Below are positions 1 to 9,445 of a stretch of 64,000 nt of DNA, in pieces. The notes below the pieces were generated by a model. It searched no databases and was not told where the DNA came from. It saw only the letters and a list, made by a program, of their open reading frames with translations. Position numbers and translations under genes: made by a program. Source of the DNA: an uncultured Bacilli bacterium (GTDB lineage Bacteria > Bacillota_I > Bacilli_A > RF39 > UBA660); contig CAKOOV010000006.1 of the NCBI GenBank assembly GCA_934098435.1, positions 10,263 to 74,262 of the forward strand, given 5' to 3'. Within the stretch, counting starts at the first letter, position 1. Each line of letters starts with the position of its first letter.

Positions 1-3000
1 ACTTTACCCTTAACAGAAGCTTCAGTTAAGATTCTAGTAGTCTCTTGGAATGAAGCAGCAGATAAGAACGAATCAGTCTCAAGAGCAGCTTTAGTAATAC
101 CAAGAAGTATAGGTTGTCCAATAGCAGGTTTCTTACCTTGAATAATAACATCTCTATTACCCTTAGTAAATTCTTGTAAAGATACAGTAGTACTAGGTAC
201 AAATAAAGTATCACCAGCATCCATAATTCTAACTTTAGAAATCATTCTTCTAGCAATAATCTCAACATGCTTATCACTAATATCAACACCCTGTGATCTA
301 TATACCTTTTGTACTTCTTTAAGAATATATTGTTGTACAGTATTAGGATCAGTTACTGCAAGTAACTCCTTAGGAGATACAGAGCCTTCAGTAAGTCTAT
401 CTCCAGCTTCAATCTTATCTCCTTTTTCTACTCTAAGCTTAGCACCATATAAAGTAACATGTTCACGAGTTTCAGTATCATTCTTAACATATACCTTAAA
501 TTTACCGCCAGCTTCTTCAATCTTAGATACAGTACCACTAATCTCACTAATAGTAGCCTTACCTTTAGGCATTCTAGCCTCAAATAACTCTTCAACTCTC
601 GGAAGACCTTGAGTAATATCCGCACCGGCTACACCACCAGTATGGAATGTTCTCATGGTAAGCTGAGTACCAGGTTCACCAATAGATTGAGCCCCCATAA
701 CACCAACAGCTTCACCAATTTCAACAATATTACCAGTAGCAAGATTTCTACCATAACAATGTTGACAAACACCATGATCAGTCTTACAAGTAAGAATAGT
801 TCTAATCTCAACTTCAGTAATACCAGCCTTAACTATCTTATTAGCAATAGCATCAGTAATATACTCATTCTTATCAATAATAACTTCCTTAGTTTCAGGA
901 TTAATAACTTTCTTATTAGTATATCTACCAACAATTCTATCATATAAAGGTTCAATAATACCATCTTTATCATCCATAAAAGCACTAACTAAAGCACCTT
1001 GAATAGTACCGCAATCTTCTTCTTTAACAATAATATCTTGTGCTACATCAACAAGTCTTCTAGTCATATAACCAGAATCCGCAGTCTTTAATGCTGTATC
1101 GGCACTACCCTTTCTAGCACTATGTGTAGATAGGAAGAATTCAGATACCGATAAGCCATCACTAAATGAAGATAAAATTGGAATCTCAATAGTTTCACCA
1201 TTAGGTTTAGCCATTAATCCTCTCATACCAGCAAGCTGTACAAAGTTAGAAATAGATCCTCTAGCTTTAGAGTTCATCATTATAAATATTGGATTATCAA
1301 CATAACTCTTAGCATATCCTTGCAATTCATCTTGAATTTCTTCTTTAGCTTTAGTCCAAATATCAATAACAAGTTCTAATCTTTCTCTATCAGTAATAAG
1401 TCCTCTTTGGAATTGCTTATTAACTTTCTTAATTTCTTCATTAGACTTCTCAATAATAGCATCCTTATTCTTACTAGTAACAACATCAGATACTGCTATC
1501 GTAATACCAGAGAAAGTAGAATACTTAAATCCTAAATCTTTAAGTTTATCTAGGAATATACTAGTTTCAGTAGTCTTATATCTCTTAAACATTTGAGCAA
1601 TAATTTTCTCAAGTGCCCCCTTATTAAATGGAGTAGATAAAGGCATCTCACTAATTCTAGCCTTAACATCTTCACCATAATCAATAAAGTATTTACTAGG
1701 AGTAATACCTTCAATATTTTCACTAGTAGCCTCACATAAGTAAGGGAATGAATCAGGTAAAATCTCATTAAAGATAATCTTACCAGGAGTAGTAACTAAA
1801 TACTTATTCTTATCTTCATCCAAGAATACCTTATGTTTAAATGAATTAACAGGAACAACAATTCTTGTTTGAAGAGTAATCTCTCTTCTTTGATAAGCCA
1901 TTAAAGCTTCATTAGTATTCTTAAACGCTCTACCTTCTCCTTCTACACCAGCTTTTTCCATAGTAATATAATAGTTACCAAGAATCATATCCTGTGAAGG
2001 AGTAACAATAGGATCACCATTTTTAGGAGAAAGAATATTGTTAGAACCAAGCATAAGAATTCTAGCTTCAGTTTTAGCTTCTTCACTTAAAGGTACGTGA
2101 ACAGCCATCTGGTCTCCATCAAAGTCAGCATTAAATGCTGTACAAACAAGTGGATGAAGTCTAATTGCCTTACCACTAATTAACTTAGGTTCAAATGCTT
2201 GAATACCAAGTCTATGTAAAGTAGGAGCTCTGTTAAGCATTACAGGATGTTCTTTAATAACATCTTCAACAATATCCCATACTTTAGGATCTTGATTATC
2301 AATCATCTTTTTAGCAGACTTAATATTATTAGCAAGACCTCTCTCAGTTAAACCATGAATAACATGAGGTTTAAATAACTCAAGAGCCATTTCTTTAGGA
2401 ATACCACATTGATACATCTTTAAATCTGGTCCTACAACAATAACACTTCTACCAGAGTAGTCAACTCTCTTACCAAGTAAGTTTTGTCTAAATCTACCCT
2501 GTTTACTCTTAAGCATAGAACTTAAACTCTTAAGAGCTCTATTACCTGCTCCAGTAACACTTCTGCCTCTTCTACCATTATCAAATAGTGAATCAACAGC
2601 TTCTTGAAGCATTCTCTTTTCATTTTGAATAATAATTGAAGGTGCACCTAGTTCAATAAGTTTCTTTAATCTATTATTTCTATTAATAACTCTTCTATAT
2701 AAATCATTTAAATCACTAGTAGCAAATCTACCACCATCAAGTTGAATCATTGGTCTAAGTTCAGGAGGAATAACAGGAAGAGCCTCAATAATCATCCATT
2801 CAGGTTTATTACCAGATTGAACAAATGAATTAATAACATCAAGTCTCTTAACAAGTCTAGTTCTCTTCTGACCAGTAGCACCATCTAATTCTTTTTGAAT
2901 TTCTTCTAATTCCTTATTTACATCAACTTCAGAAAGTAACTCTTTAATAGCTTCAGCACCCATACCAACTCTAAAAGTATTACCATATTTTTCATAATAT

Positions 3001-3470
3001 GCTCTATACTCTTTATCAGATAAAGTTTGCTTCTTAATTAAAGTAGTAGCTCCTGGATCAAGTACAACATAAGAAACGAAATATATAACTTCCTCTAAGT
3101 CTCTCGGAGACATATCAAGAGTAAGTCCAATGTATGAAGGAACACCCTTAACATACCAAATGTGACTTACTGGAGTAGCAAGTTCAATATGTCCCATTCT
3201 CTCTCTTCTAACAGAAGATTTAGTAACTTCTACTCCACATCTATCACAGACAATATTCTTATATCTAAGTCTTTTATACTTACCACAAGAACACTCATAA
3301 TCCCTAGTAGGTCCAAAAATCTTTTCACAGAACAAACCATCTCTCTCAGGTTTCAAAGTTCTATAGTTAATAGTCTCAGGTTTTAAAACTTCACCATAAG
3401 ACCAAGATCTAATCTTTTCAGGAGAGGCAATTCCAATCTTAAGAGCCTTAAAATCATTAGCTTCTAACAT
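1..3470 (-). CDS. rpoC: RNA polymerase beta' subunit (partial, C-terminus beyond window)
   Basis: Largest catalytic subunit of RNA polymerase. The frame is open from the ATG at 3470 to the window edge, giving 1156 codons. In order one sees the N-terminal zinc-finger cysteines, the catalytic Mg-binding NADFDGDQM motif (near 2105-2131), the second zinc site CLTC...DHGVCQHC (near 730-780), and the trigger-loop segment MRTFHTGG. The last visible residues match the conserved SAASFQETTR and VKGK segments, so only about 40-50 residues should be missing. Its ATG shares one base with the rpoB stop (TAATG), and a strong AAGGAGGTGATT ribosome site lies inside the end of rpoB, so translation is probably coupled. 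No frameshift was seen. Confidence 0.98.
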   Translation of the reverse strand, partial: MLEANDFKALKIGIASPEKIRSWSYGEVLKPETINYRTLKPERDGLFCEKIFGPTRDYECSCGKYKRLRYKNIVCDRCGVEVTKSSVRRERMGHIELATPVSHIWYVKGVPSYIGLTLDMSPRDLEEVIYFVSYVVLDPGATTLIKKQTLSDKEYRAYYEKYGNTFRVGMGAEAIKELLSEVDVNKELEEIQKELDGATGQKRTRLVKRLDVINSFVQSGNKPEWMIIEALPVIPPELRPMIQLDGGRFATSDLNDLYRRVINRNNRLKKLIELGAPSIIIQNEKRMLQEAVDSLFDNGRRGRSVTGAGNRALKSLSSMLKSKQGRFRQNLLGKRVDYSGRSVIVVGPDLKMYQCGIPKEMALELFKPHVIHGLTERGLANNIKSAKKMIDNQDPKVWDIVEDVIKEHPVMLNRAPTLHRLGIQAFEPKLISGKAIRLHPLVCTAFNADFDGDQMAVHVPLSEEAKTEARILMLGSNNILSPKNGDPIVTPSQDMILGNYYITMEKAGVEGEGRAFKNTNEALMAYQRREITLQTRIVVPVNSFKHKVFLDEDKNKYLVTTPGKIIFNEILPDSFPYLCEATSENIEGITPSKYFIDYGEDVKARISEMPLSTPFNKGALEKIIAQMFKRYKTTETSIFLDKLKDLGFKYSTFSGITIAVSDVVTSKNKDAIIEKSNEEIKKVNKQFQRGLITDRERLELVIDIWTKAKEEIQDELQGYAKSYVDNPIFIMMNSKARGSISNFVQLAGMRGLMAKPNGETIEIPILSSFSDGLSVSEFFLSTHSARKGSADTALKTADSGYMTRRLVDVAQDIIVKEEDCGTIQGALVSAFMDDKDGIIEPLYDRIVGRYTNKKVINPETKEVIIDKNEYITDAIANKIVKAGITEVEIRTILTCKTDHGVCQHCYGRNLATGNIVEIGEAVGVMGAQSIGEPGTQLTMRTFHTGGVAGADITQGLPRVEELFEARMPKGKATISEISGTVSKIEEAGGKFKVYVKNDTETREHVTLYGAKLRVEKGDKIEAGDRLTEGSVSPKELLAVTDPNTVQQYILKEVQKVYRSQGVDISDKHVEIIARRMISKVRIMDAGDTLFVPSTTVSLQEFTKGNRDVIIQGKKPAIGQPILLGITKAALETDSFLSAASFQETTRILTEASVKGK

Positions 3471-6400
3471 TAGAAATCACCTCCTTCCTCGAAAACATCT
3501 TCAAAATCAATATCATCATCATCTATTTCTTCTTCTAAATCTTCATCATCCAAATCTTCTTCATCTTTATCTAAAGACTTAAATGTATCATCATTACTAA
3601 TCTCTTCCGCTATAGGATTTTCATCAAGATTAGCATTTCTTTCAAGTTCATCAAAACTTACAACATCATCATTATTATTAACAACAGAAATATCAAGTCC
3701 TAATGCTTGGAATTCTTTAATAAGAACCCTAAATGCTTCAGGTATTCCAGGTTTAGGAAGTGGTTGACCCTTAACTAAAGCCTCATATACCTTAACCCTA
3801 CCAATAACATCATCAGATTTGTAAGTAAGGATTTCCTGAAGAACATGAGAAGCACCATAAGCCTCAAGTGCCCAAACTTCCATTTCACCAAATCTCTGTC
3901 CACCAAGTTGAGCTTTACCACCAAGTGGTTGTTGTGTAACAAGTGAATAAGGACCAGTAGCTCTAGCATGTAATTTATCATCAACCATATGATGAAGCTT
4001 AATCATATACATAACACCAACAGAAATTCTACTATCAAACTCTTCACCAGTTCTACCATCATATAGAACAGTTTTACCATCTTCATCCATGCCTGCTTCT
4101 TTCATAGCAGCTGCAATATCTTCCTTCTTAGCACCATCAAGTACAGGAGTAGCAAAATAAACACCAAGTTTTTTAGCGGCCATACCTAAATGTAATTCAA
4201 GTATCTGACCTATATTCATACGAGATGGAACACCCTGAGGATTAAGCATAATATCAACTGGAGTACCATCAGGTAAGAATGGCATATCCTCACTAGGAAG
4301 TATAAGAGAAATAACACCCTTATTTCCATGACGACCACTCATCTTATCTCCAACTTGAATCTTTCTTTTCTGAATAATATATACCCTAACAACCATACTA
4401 ACGCCACTAGGTAAATCTTCATTATCTTCTTTAGTATAAACCTTAACATCGTGAACAACACCATCACCACCATGTGGCACAGTAAGAGAAGAATTTCTAA
4501 CTTCCCTAGTCTTCTCACCAAAGATAGCATGAAGAAGTTTCTCTTCACTAGTTAAATCAGCCATACCCTTAGGAGTAACCTTACCAACCAAGATATCTCC
4601 TTCATGAACCTCAGTACCAATTCTAACAATACCATTTTCATCAAGATTACGTCTAGCCTCTTCACCAACATTAGGAATATCCCTAGTAATCTCTTCAGGG
4701 CCAAGTTTAGTATCACGACACTGTATTTCATAATCTTCAATATGTAAAGAAGTATAAACATCATCTTTAACTAATCTTTCATTCATAATAACAGCATCTT
4801 CATAATTATAACCATTAAATGTAGTAAACGCTACTACAACATTTTTACCAAGAGCAAGTTCACCCTTATCAGTACTAGGACCATCAGCTATAATTTGGCC
4901 CCTCTTAACTTTATCCCCGCTTCTAACAATAGGAACATGGTTAAAAGTCTCACCTTGGTTAGATCTTTCAAAAGTAGCCAAATAATAAACATCTTCACCC
5001 TTAGCATTTTTAATAACTATCTTTTTAGCATCAGCATAACTAACAACACCATCAGCTTTAGCTACAATAACAGAACCACTATCTCTAGCAGCAATATATT
5101 CCGCACCAGTACCAACAAATGGAGCTTCAGTCTTAAGAAGTGGCAACGCCTGTCTTTGCATATTAGCACCCATAAGTGCACGAGTAGCATCATCATGTTC
5201 AAGGAAAGGAATTAAACTAGTAGTTACAGAAACAACCTGTTGTGGAGAAACATCAATATAATCAACTTTATCAGGACTAACAAGAACATTCTCTCCCCTA
5301 TATCTACCAGCTACTATATTATCAGTAATCATATTATCATCATCAACATTAACAGTAGCTTGTGAAATATAAAAGTCCTCTTCTTCATCAGCAGTTAAAT
5401 AAACAACCTCATCAGTAAGTCTACTATTAACTACCTTCCTATATGGAGTCTGAATAAATCCATATTCATCAATTTTAGCATAACTAGCAAGAGAAGTAAT
5501 AAGACCAATATTAGCTCCTTCAGGAGACTCAATAGGACAAATTCTTCCATAATGAGAAGAGTTTACATCTCTTACCTCAATACCAGCTCTATCTCTAGAT
5601 AAACCACCAGGTCCTAAAGCAGATAATCTTCTCTTATGAGTAAGCTCAGCAATAGGATTAGTTTGATCCATAAATTGAGATAACTGACTACTACCAAAAA
5701 ATTCTTTAATAACAGCAGTAACAGGTCTAATATTAATAAGTGTTTTAGGAGTAACAGTCTCAATATCTTGAGTAGTCATTCTCTCTCTAATAACTCTTTC
5801 CATTCTACTAAAACCAATCTTAAATTGATTTTGAAGAAGTTCTCCTACCTGTTTAACTCTTCTATTACCCAAATGATCAATTTCATCATCTTTACCAATA
5901 CCATCATTTAAATTCAAATAATAACTAACAGTAGCATAAAAATCAGAAATAGTAAGATTCATAATATTAGCATTAGGATCATTACCAATAACCTTAACTA
6001 CCTTCTTATCATCAGTATTAGAATATAAATGAATAACTTGTATCTTATTATGTTCATCTATACTAGAATTAATAGTTAAATCTTCATTAACCTTAGCCTC
6101 AGTAATACCATAACCATTATCCAAATAAGTACACAATTCATCATATACATCCTTATTAATAATAGTACCCTTAGGAATCTTAACTTCACCATCAATAACA
6201 ATATCTTCAGCAAGTCTATTACCAAGTAATCTATCTTTAACATTTAGTTTCTTATTAAATTTATATCTACCAACTTTAGCCAAATCATAATGAAAATCAT
6301 CAAAGAATCTAGTAATCAATTGGTTCTTTGAACTATCTAAAGTAGTAGGTTCACCAGGTCTTAACTTTTCATAAATTTCAATAAGAGCCTCATCAGTATT

Positions 6401-7081
6401 ATGTGAAGAATCCTTTTCAATAGTATTCTTTAAATAAATATCATTATCAAATAAAGATAAAATATCACTATCATTAGAAAGACCAACAGCCCTAAGTAAA
6501 GTAGTCATAGGAACCTTTCTATTTCTATCAATTCTTACATAAATAATATCCTTAGCATCAGTTTCATACTCAAGCCAAGTACCTCTAGATGGAATAACCT
6601 TAGAAGCAAATACAGGTTTACCATTCTTATCAATCTCCTTAGAATAATAAACACTAGGAGATCTAACAAGTTGTGATACAACAACCCTTTCAGCACCATT
6701 AATAATAAATGTACCAGCTTCTGTCATAAGAGGCATATCTCCTAAAAATATTTCTTGCTCTTTAACTTCTCCAGTCTCATTATTAAATAGTCTTGTTTGA
6801 ACCTTAAGAGGAGCAGCATATGTAATTTGTCTGTCCTTACATTCCTTAATAGAATACCTAGGAGTACCAAATTCATATTCTCCAAATTCTAAAGATAAAC
6901 TACCAGAAAAACTTTCAATTGGTGAAAATGTCTCAAAAACCTCTTTTACCCCTTCTGATGCAAACCATTTATAACTTTCAGTTTGCACTTCTAGTAAATC
7001 ACTAATTGCTAGTGAATTTTTAATTACAGAAAAATTTCTTCTCTTTCTATAATCACCGCTTTGTCTTAATTTATAAGCCAT
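3470..7081 (-). CDS. rpoB: RNA polymerase beta subunit
   Basis: Catalytic beta subunit, 1203 aa, a usual length for Firmicutes. The rifampicin-pocket region SQLSQFMDQTNP...THKRRLSALGPGG is present and close to consensus, as are the C-terminal switch elements GGKAQLGGQRFGEMEVWALE. The tail after that is rich in Asp and Glu, as in other Bacilli. I start it at the ATG beginning MAYKLRQSG because AGGGGTGAAAT lies just upstream; a longer in-frame start adds 15 residues unlike the family. A separate promoter at 7151-7179 shows that rpoBC does not depend only on the rplJL transcript. It overlaps rpoC by one base. Confidence 0.98.
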   Translation of the reverse strand: MAYKLRQSGDYRKRRNFSVIKNSLAISDLLEVQTESYKWFASEGVKEVFETFSPIESFSGSLSLEFGEYEFGTPRYSIKECKDRQITYAAPLKVQTRLFNNETGEVKEQEIFLGDMPLMTEAGTFIINGAERVVVSQLVRSPSVYYSKEIDKNGKPVFASKVIPSRGTWLEYETDAKDIIYVRIDRNRKVPMTTLLRAVGLSNDSDILSLFDNDIYLKNTIEKDSSHNTDEALIEIYEKLRPGEPTTLDSSKNQLITRFFDDFHYDLAKVGRYKFNKKLNVKDRLLGNRLAEDIVIDGEVKIPKGTIINKDVYDELCTYLDNGYGITEAKVNEDLTINSSIDEHNKIQVIHLYSNTDDKKVVKVIGNDPNANIMNLTISDFYATVSYYLNLNDGIGKDDEIDHLGNRRVKQVGELLQNQFKIGFSRMERVIRERMTTQDIETVTPKTLINIRPVTAVIKEFFGSSQLSQFMDQTNPIAELTHKRRLSALGPGGLSRDRAGIEVRDVNSSHYGRICPIESPEGANIGLITSLASYAKIDEYGFIQTPYRKVVNSRLTDEVVYLTADEEEDFYISQATVNVDDDNMITDNIVAGRYRGENVLVSPDKVDYIDVSPQQVVSVTTSLIPFLEHDDATRALMGANMQRQALPLLKTEAPFVGTGAEYIAARDSGSVIVAKADGVVSYADAKKIVIKNAKGEDVYYLATFERSNQGETFNHVPIVRSGDKVKRGQIIADGPSTDKGELALGKNVVVAFTTFNGYNYEDAVIMNERLVKDDVYTSLHIEDYEIQCRDTKLGPEEITRDIPNVGEEARRNLDENGIVRIGTEVHEGDILVGKVTPKGMADLTSEEKLLHAIFGEKTREVRNSSLTVPHGGDGVVHDVKVYTKEDNEDLPSGVSMVVRVYIIQKRKIQVGDKMSGRHGNKGVISLILPSEDMPFLPDGTPVDIMLNPQGVPSRMNIGQILELHLGMAAKKLGVYFATPVLDGAKKEDIAAAMKEAGMDEDGKTVLYDGRTGEEFDSRISVGVMYMIKLHHMVDDKLHARATGPYSLVTQQPLGGKAQLGGQRFGEMEVWALEAYGASHVLQEILTYKSDDVIGRVKVYEALVKGQPLPKPGIPEAFRVLIKEFQALGLDISVVNNNDDVVSFDELERNANLDENPIAEEISNDDTFKSLDKDEEDLDDEDLEEEIDDDDIDFEDVFEEGGDF

Positions 7082-7150
7082 TAAATATTTCACCCCTATA
7101 CCTAGATTTTTAAAAATCAGCCACATTTAAAGATGTGTTACCAATTTATA

Positions 7151-7179
7151 ATTTTATCAGCATTTAAAAAATAAGTCAA
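7151..7179 (-). promoter_or_regulatory. sigma-A promoter of rpoBC
   Basis: On the minus strand TTGACT and TAAAAT are separated by exactly 17 bp, about 70 bp upstream of the rpoB start. The preceding gene ends in its own terminator at 7228-7261, which supports independent transcription of rpoBC. Confidence 0.75.
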
Positions 7180-7227
7180 CACATTTAGACACATTTGTAA
7201 TATTTTTTTACATTTTTAATCTATAAA

Positions 7228-7261
7228 CAAAAAATACTTAAGAATATTCATCTTAAGTATT
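7228..7261 (-). terminator. Intrinsic terminator of the ybxB-like gene
   Basis: The minus strand reads a 10-bp perfect stem AATACTTAAG/CTTAAGTATT with a 9-nt loop followed by a run of T. The hairpin begins at the stop codon of the methyltransferase gene. Confidence 0.8.
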
Positions 7262-7850
7262 ACTTTTTAGTACACAAAACAACATAAAAACCTTTATCTT
7301 TAGAAACAACACTAGTATTAAATTTATCATTAAGTTCACCTATCATTGACTTAACCCCATGATCTTTTCTCATAACAAAATACAAAATACCATTATCTTT
7401 TAAATAATCATAACTACCAAGTAAAAATTCTCTTACAACACTCTTCCCCGCTCTAATAGGAGGATTAGTAATAATAAAGTCATATTTATTATCAATATTA
7501 GAATAAATATCACTAACAAAAACATTAGCTTTAACATTATTAAGTACCAAATTATTCTTAGCCAAATCTATAGCTCTCTCATTAATATCAACCATATCAA
7601 TATTAATATCTTTATTAAAAGTACCAAGTATAATACCCACCACTCCAAGTCCACATCCAAGGTCAAGTACATTACCAAATAATTTATCTATATCAACACT
7701 ATTAAGTAAAACTCTTGTACCATAATCAAATCTATCTTTAGAAAATACTCCATTATCACTATATATAGAAAAATCTTTATTATTAAAATTAAATTTAATT
7801 AATTTTCTCTCACTTTTAATATTCTTATCATTATCAAAATATTGACTCAT
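7260..7850 (-). CDS. ybxB: RsmC-like class I methyltransferase (YbxB)
   Basis: Small SAM-dependent methyltransferase (196 aa) of the RsmC family, which methylates 16S rRNA guanine in E. coli; the substrate here is inferred. The SAM-binding DLGCGLGVVG motif and the catalytic NPP motif (ITNPPIRAG) are both present. I start at the ATG of MSQYF because the GGTGG ribosome site lies just before it; a start 5 codons upstream would put that site inside the gene. B. subtilis ybxB lies in the same place, between rplL and rpoB, so position supports the call. Here four extra genes separate it from rplL. Confidence 0.85.
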   Translation of the reverse strand: MSQYFDNDKNIKSERKLIKFNFNNKDFSIYSDNGVFSKDRFDYGTRVLLNSVDIDKLFGNVLDLGCGLGVVGIILGTFNKDINIDMVDINERAIDLAKNNLVLNNVKANVFVSDIYSNIDNKYDFIITNPPIRAGKSVVREFLLGSYDYLKDNGILYFVMRKDHGVKSMIGELNDKFNTSVVSKDKGFYVVLCTKK

Positions 7851-7913
7851 ACTAACCACCAACAATATTATAATAAAATAATATCAAAATTACAATATCT
7901 TTTTATTCCTTCC

Positions 7914-7953
7914 GAGCCTGTAGTCTCGTAAGGTGAGTCTGAGCCTAAGTCTC
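7914..7953. repeat. Short direct repeat, GAGCCT..AGTCTC, two copies
   Basis: Two copies of GAGCCT(GT/A)AGTCTC, at 7914-7927 and 7941-7953, lie 27 bp apart in the gap between the ybxB-like gene and the anchored-protein cassette. The stretch is much richer in G+C than its surroundings. No function is evident. Confidence 0.5.
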
Positions 7954-7970
7954 ATCCTCAAAACATAATC

Positions 7971-7995
7971 AAAAAAAGACTACTATTTAGCAGCC
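7971..7995 (-). terminator. Terminator overlapping the end of anchored paralogue A
   Basis: On the minus strand GGCTGCT-aaat-AGTAGTC forms a 7-bp stem followed by seven T. The stop codon of the gene lies in the hairpin. Confidence 0.75.
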
Positions 7996-8621
7996 TCTAA
8001 ATTACTTTTAGTAATAGTAATTACTGGTCTAATTAACGCAAGAGCAGTTCCATCATTAGGCATTGTTTCTAATTTATCACCACTAAATAGAATAACAGAC
8101 TTTTCACTTACTACTGAAGTAACACTATTCTTAGCCCAAGTAGGTACATTATTACAAGTAAGTGTAGTTACATTACAACCAAATAATTCTAATTCTTCTT
8201 CATTTAATCCTCGCATGTTTTCAATTGTAACACCATATTCTTTAAATAAATCCGTTTTATCAACAATCTTATAATATTTTCCCCAAATAGCATCACTATA
8301 TAAAGTAACAACATTATCTTTGTCAGATAAAACATACCATTTAGATAAATCAGTAGTACCTTCACCAACAATAAAATCTTTAACCTTAGACATTTTAGAA
8401 ATAATAACCTCATCACCATAAGAGTAATTAACTGTGGTATCATTATTATCATTATTATCATAATTATTATTCTTATTATTTTCGATAACATCGCTCTTGT
8501 CATTGTTCATATCTTTACCATCAGCAAAAGTTTTATTACCTATAATATAACCACCAAGTCCTCCAACTAATAAACATAGTACAACAACCAAAACTATTAA
8601 ACCCGTATTTTTCTTTTCCAT
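7983..8621 (-). CDS. Membrane-anchored extracytoplasmic protein, paralogue A
   Basis: Function not recognised. The 212-aa product starts MEKKNTGLIVLVVVLC, a single transmembrane signal-anchor of about 25 residues. A linker very rich in Asn and Asp follows (about residues 36-65), then a globular domain of about 145 residues with two cysteines near positions 149 and 156 (CNVTTLTC). The N-terminal anchor, RBS and promoter are almost identical to those of the next two genes, while the outer domain shows no obvious similarity to theirs. It is monocistronic, with its own promoter-like GATAAAAT box just upstream of AGGAGG and a terminator inside its 3' end. Confidence 0.8.
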   Translation of the reverse strand: MEKKNTGLIVLVVVLCLLVGGLGGYIIGNKTFADGKDMNNDKSDVIENNKNNNYDNNDNNDTTVNYSYGDEVIISKMSKVKDFIVGEGTTDLSKWYVLSDKDNVVTLYSDAIWGKYYKIVDKTDLFKEYGVTIENMRGLNEEELELFGCNVTTLTCNNVPTWAKNSVTSVVSEKSVILFSGDKLETMPNDGTALALIRPVITITKSNLEAAK

Positions 8622-8659
8622 TTTAATATCCTCCTAATTAAATTTTATCACAAAAATAG

Positions 8660-8688
8660 AAAAAAAGAAACCATCTTACGATAGTCTC
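8660..8688 (-). terminator. Terminator of anchored paralogue B
   Basis: GAGACTATC-GTAA-GATGGTTTC forms a 9-bp stem with a GNRA-type loop, followed by seven T. The same sequence recurs at 9412-9440. It lies directly upstream of the promoter of paralogue A. Confidence 0.8.
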
Positions 8689-8824
8689 TAAAACGCAACA
8701 CAAATTTATATTATATTCCCATCAATTTTACTTTAATACCAATATAATTTCATACTCTTATTATAATTAATACTATTTATTATAAAGAATTAAATTTCCT
8801 TAATGTTAAAAACATTTATTAAAG

Positions 8825-9373
8825 TTAATATAAACAATACATATTTTCCCCACATTTATTAGATTTAAAATCATTATAGAAATCAAAATCTTTAATTGAA
8901 TCTTCAACTTTATCATTTTTTTCCAAAATAATTAAATTATTTTGTTCTTTTAATTCTAAAGAGTTTAATGATTTGATTTTGATTTTTCTCACATCATTTG
9001 TTAAACTCCAACCTGTTCCACTATTAAATTTAAACCAATAATTTAAAGTAAGTATATCATTTTCTATTGTATAATTTCCAATATAACCATAAGGTGTCAT
9101 ACCAGCATATCTAATTTTAAACATACCATTTGCCAACAAATAAAGGCCATATGAAGATTCCCCATTTGCATCATTTTCTTGTTTAAAATAATAACCCTCC
9201 ATTATACTAAAATTGTACGTATGAGAATCACTATTTTTAATATTTTCAACATTTCCATTATCACTAACACTCTTATTCAATATTTTATCATATACAATAT
9301 ATCCACCAAGTCCTACAACCAATAAACATAGTACAACAACCAAAACTATTAAACCCATATTTTTCTTTTCCAT
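8825..9373 (-). CDS. Membrane-anchored extracytoplasmic protein, paralogue B
   Basis: Function not recognised; 182 aa. The first 31 residues (MEKKNMGLIVLVVVLCLLVV...) are the same signal-anchor as in the flanking genes. The outer part looks beta-rich, with alternating aromatic and hydrophobic residues (YGYIGNYTIENDILTLNYWF) suggestive of a small barrel or lipocalin-like fold; that is inference only. The C-terminus ends with two cysteines (CGENMYCLY). A 3' region of about 140 bp separates its stop from its terminator, far longer than in the sister genes, so part of an older, longer reading frame may have been lost. Confidence 0.75.
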   Translation of the reverse strand: MEKKNMGLIVLVVVLCLLVVGLGGYIVYDKILNKSVSDNGNVENIKNSDSHTYNFSIMEGYYFKQENDANGESSYGLYLLANGMFKIRYAGMTPYGYIGNYTIENDILTLNYWFKFNSGTGWSLTNDVRKIKIKSLNSLELKEQNNLIILEKNDKVEDSIKDFDFYNDFKSNKCGENMYCLY

Positions 9374-9411
9374 TTTAATATCCTCCTAATTAAATTTTAT
9401 CACAAAAATAG

Positions 9412-9440
9412 AAAAAAAGAAACCATCTTACGATAGTCTC
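9412..9440 (-). terminator. Terminator of anchored paralogue C
   Basis: This is the same 9-bp GAGACTATC/GATGGTTTC hairpin plus T tract as at 8660-8688, just after the stop of paralogue C and directly before the promoter of paralogue B. Confidence 0.8.
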
Positions 9441-9445
9441 TAAAA

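Noticed and set aside
609..947. Plus-strand open frame of 112 codons opposite rpoC
   Set aside because: It runs antisense to the highly conserved trigger-loop and zinc region of rpoC, is made of Ser/Asn/Thr/Ile repeats and has no RBS. It is a shadow of the real gene.
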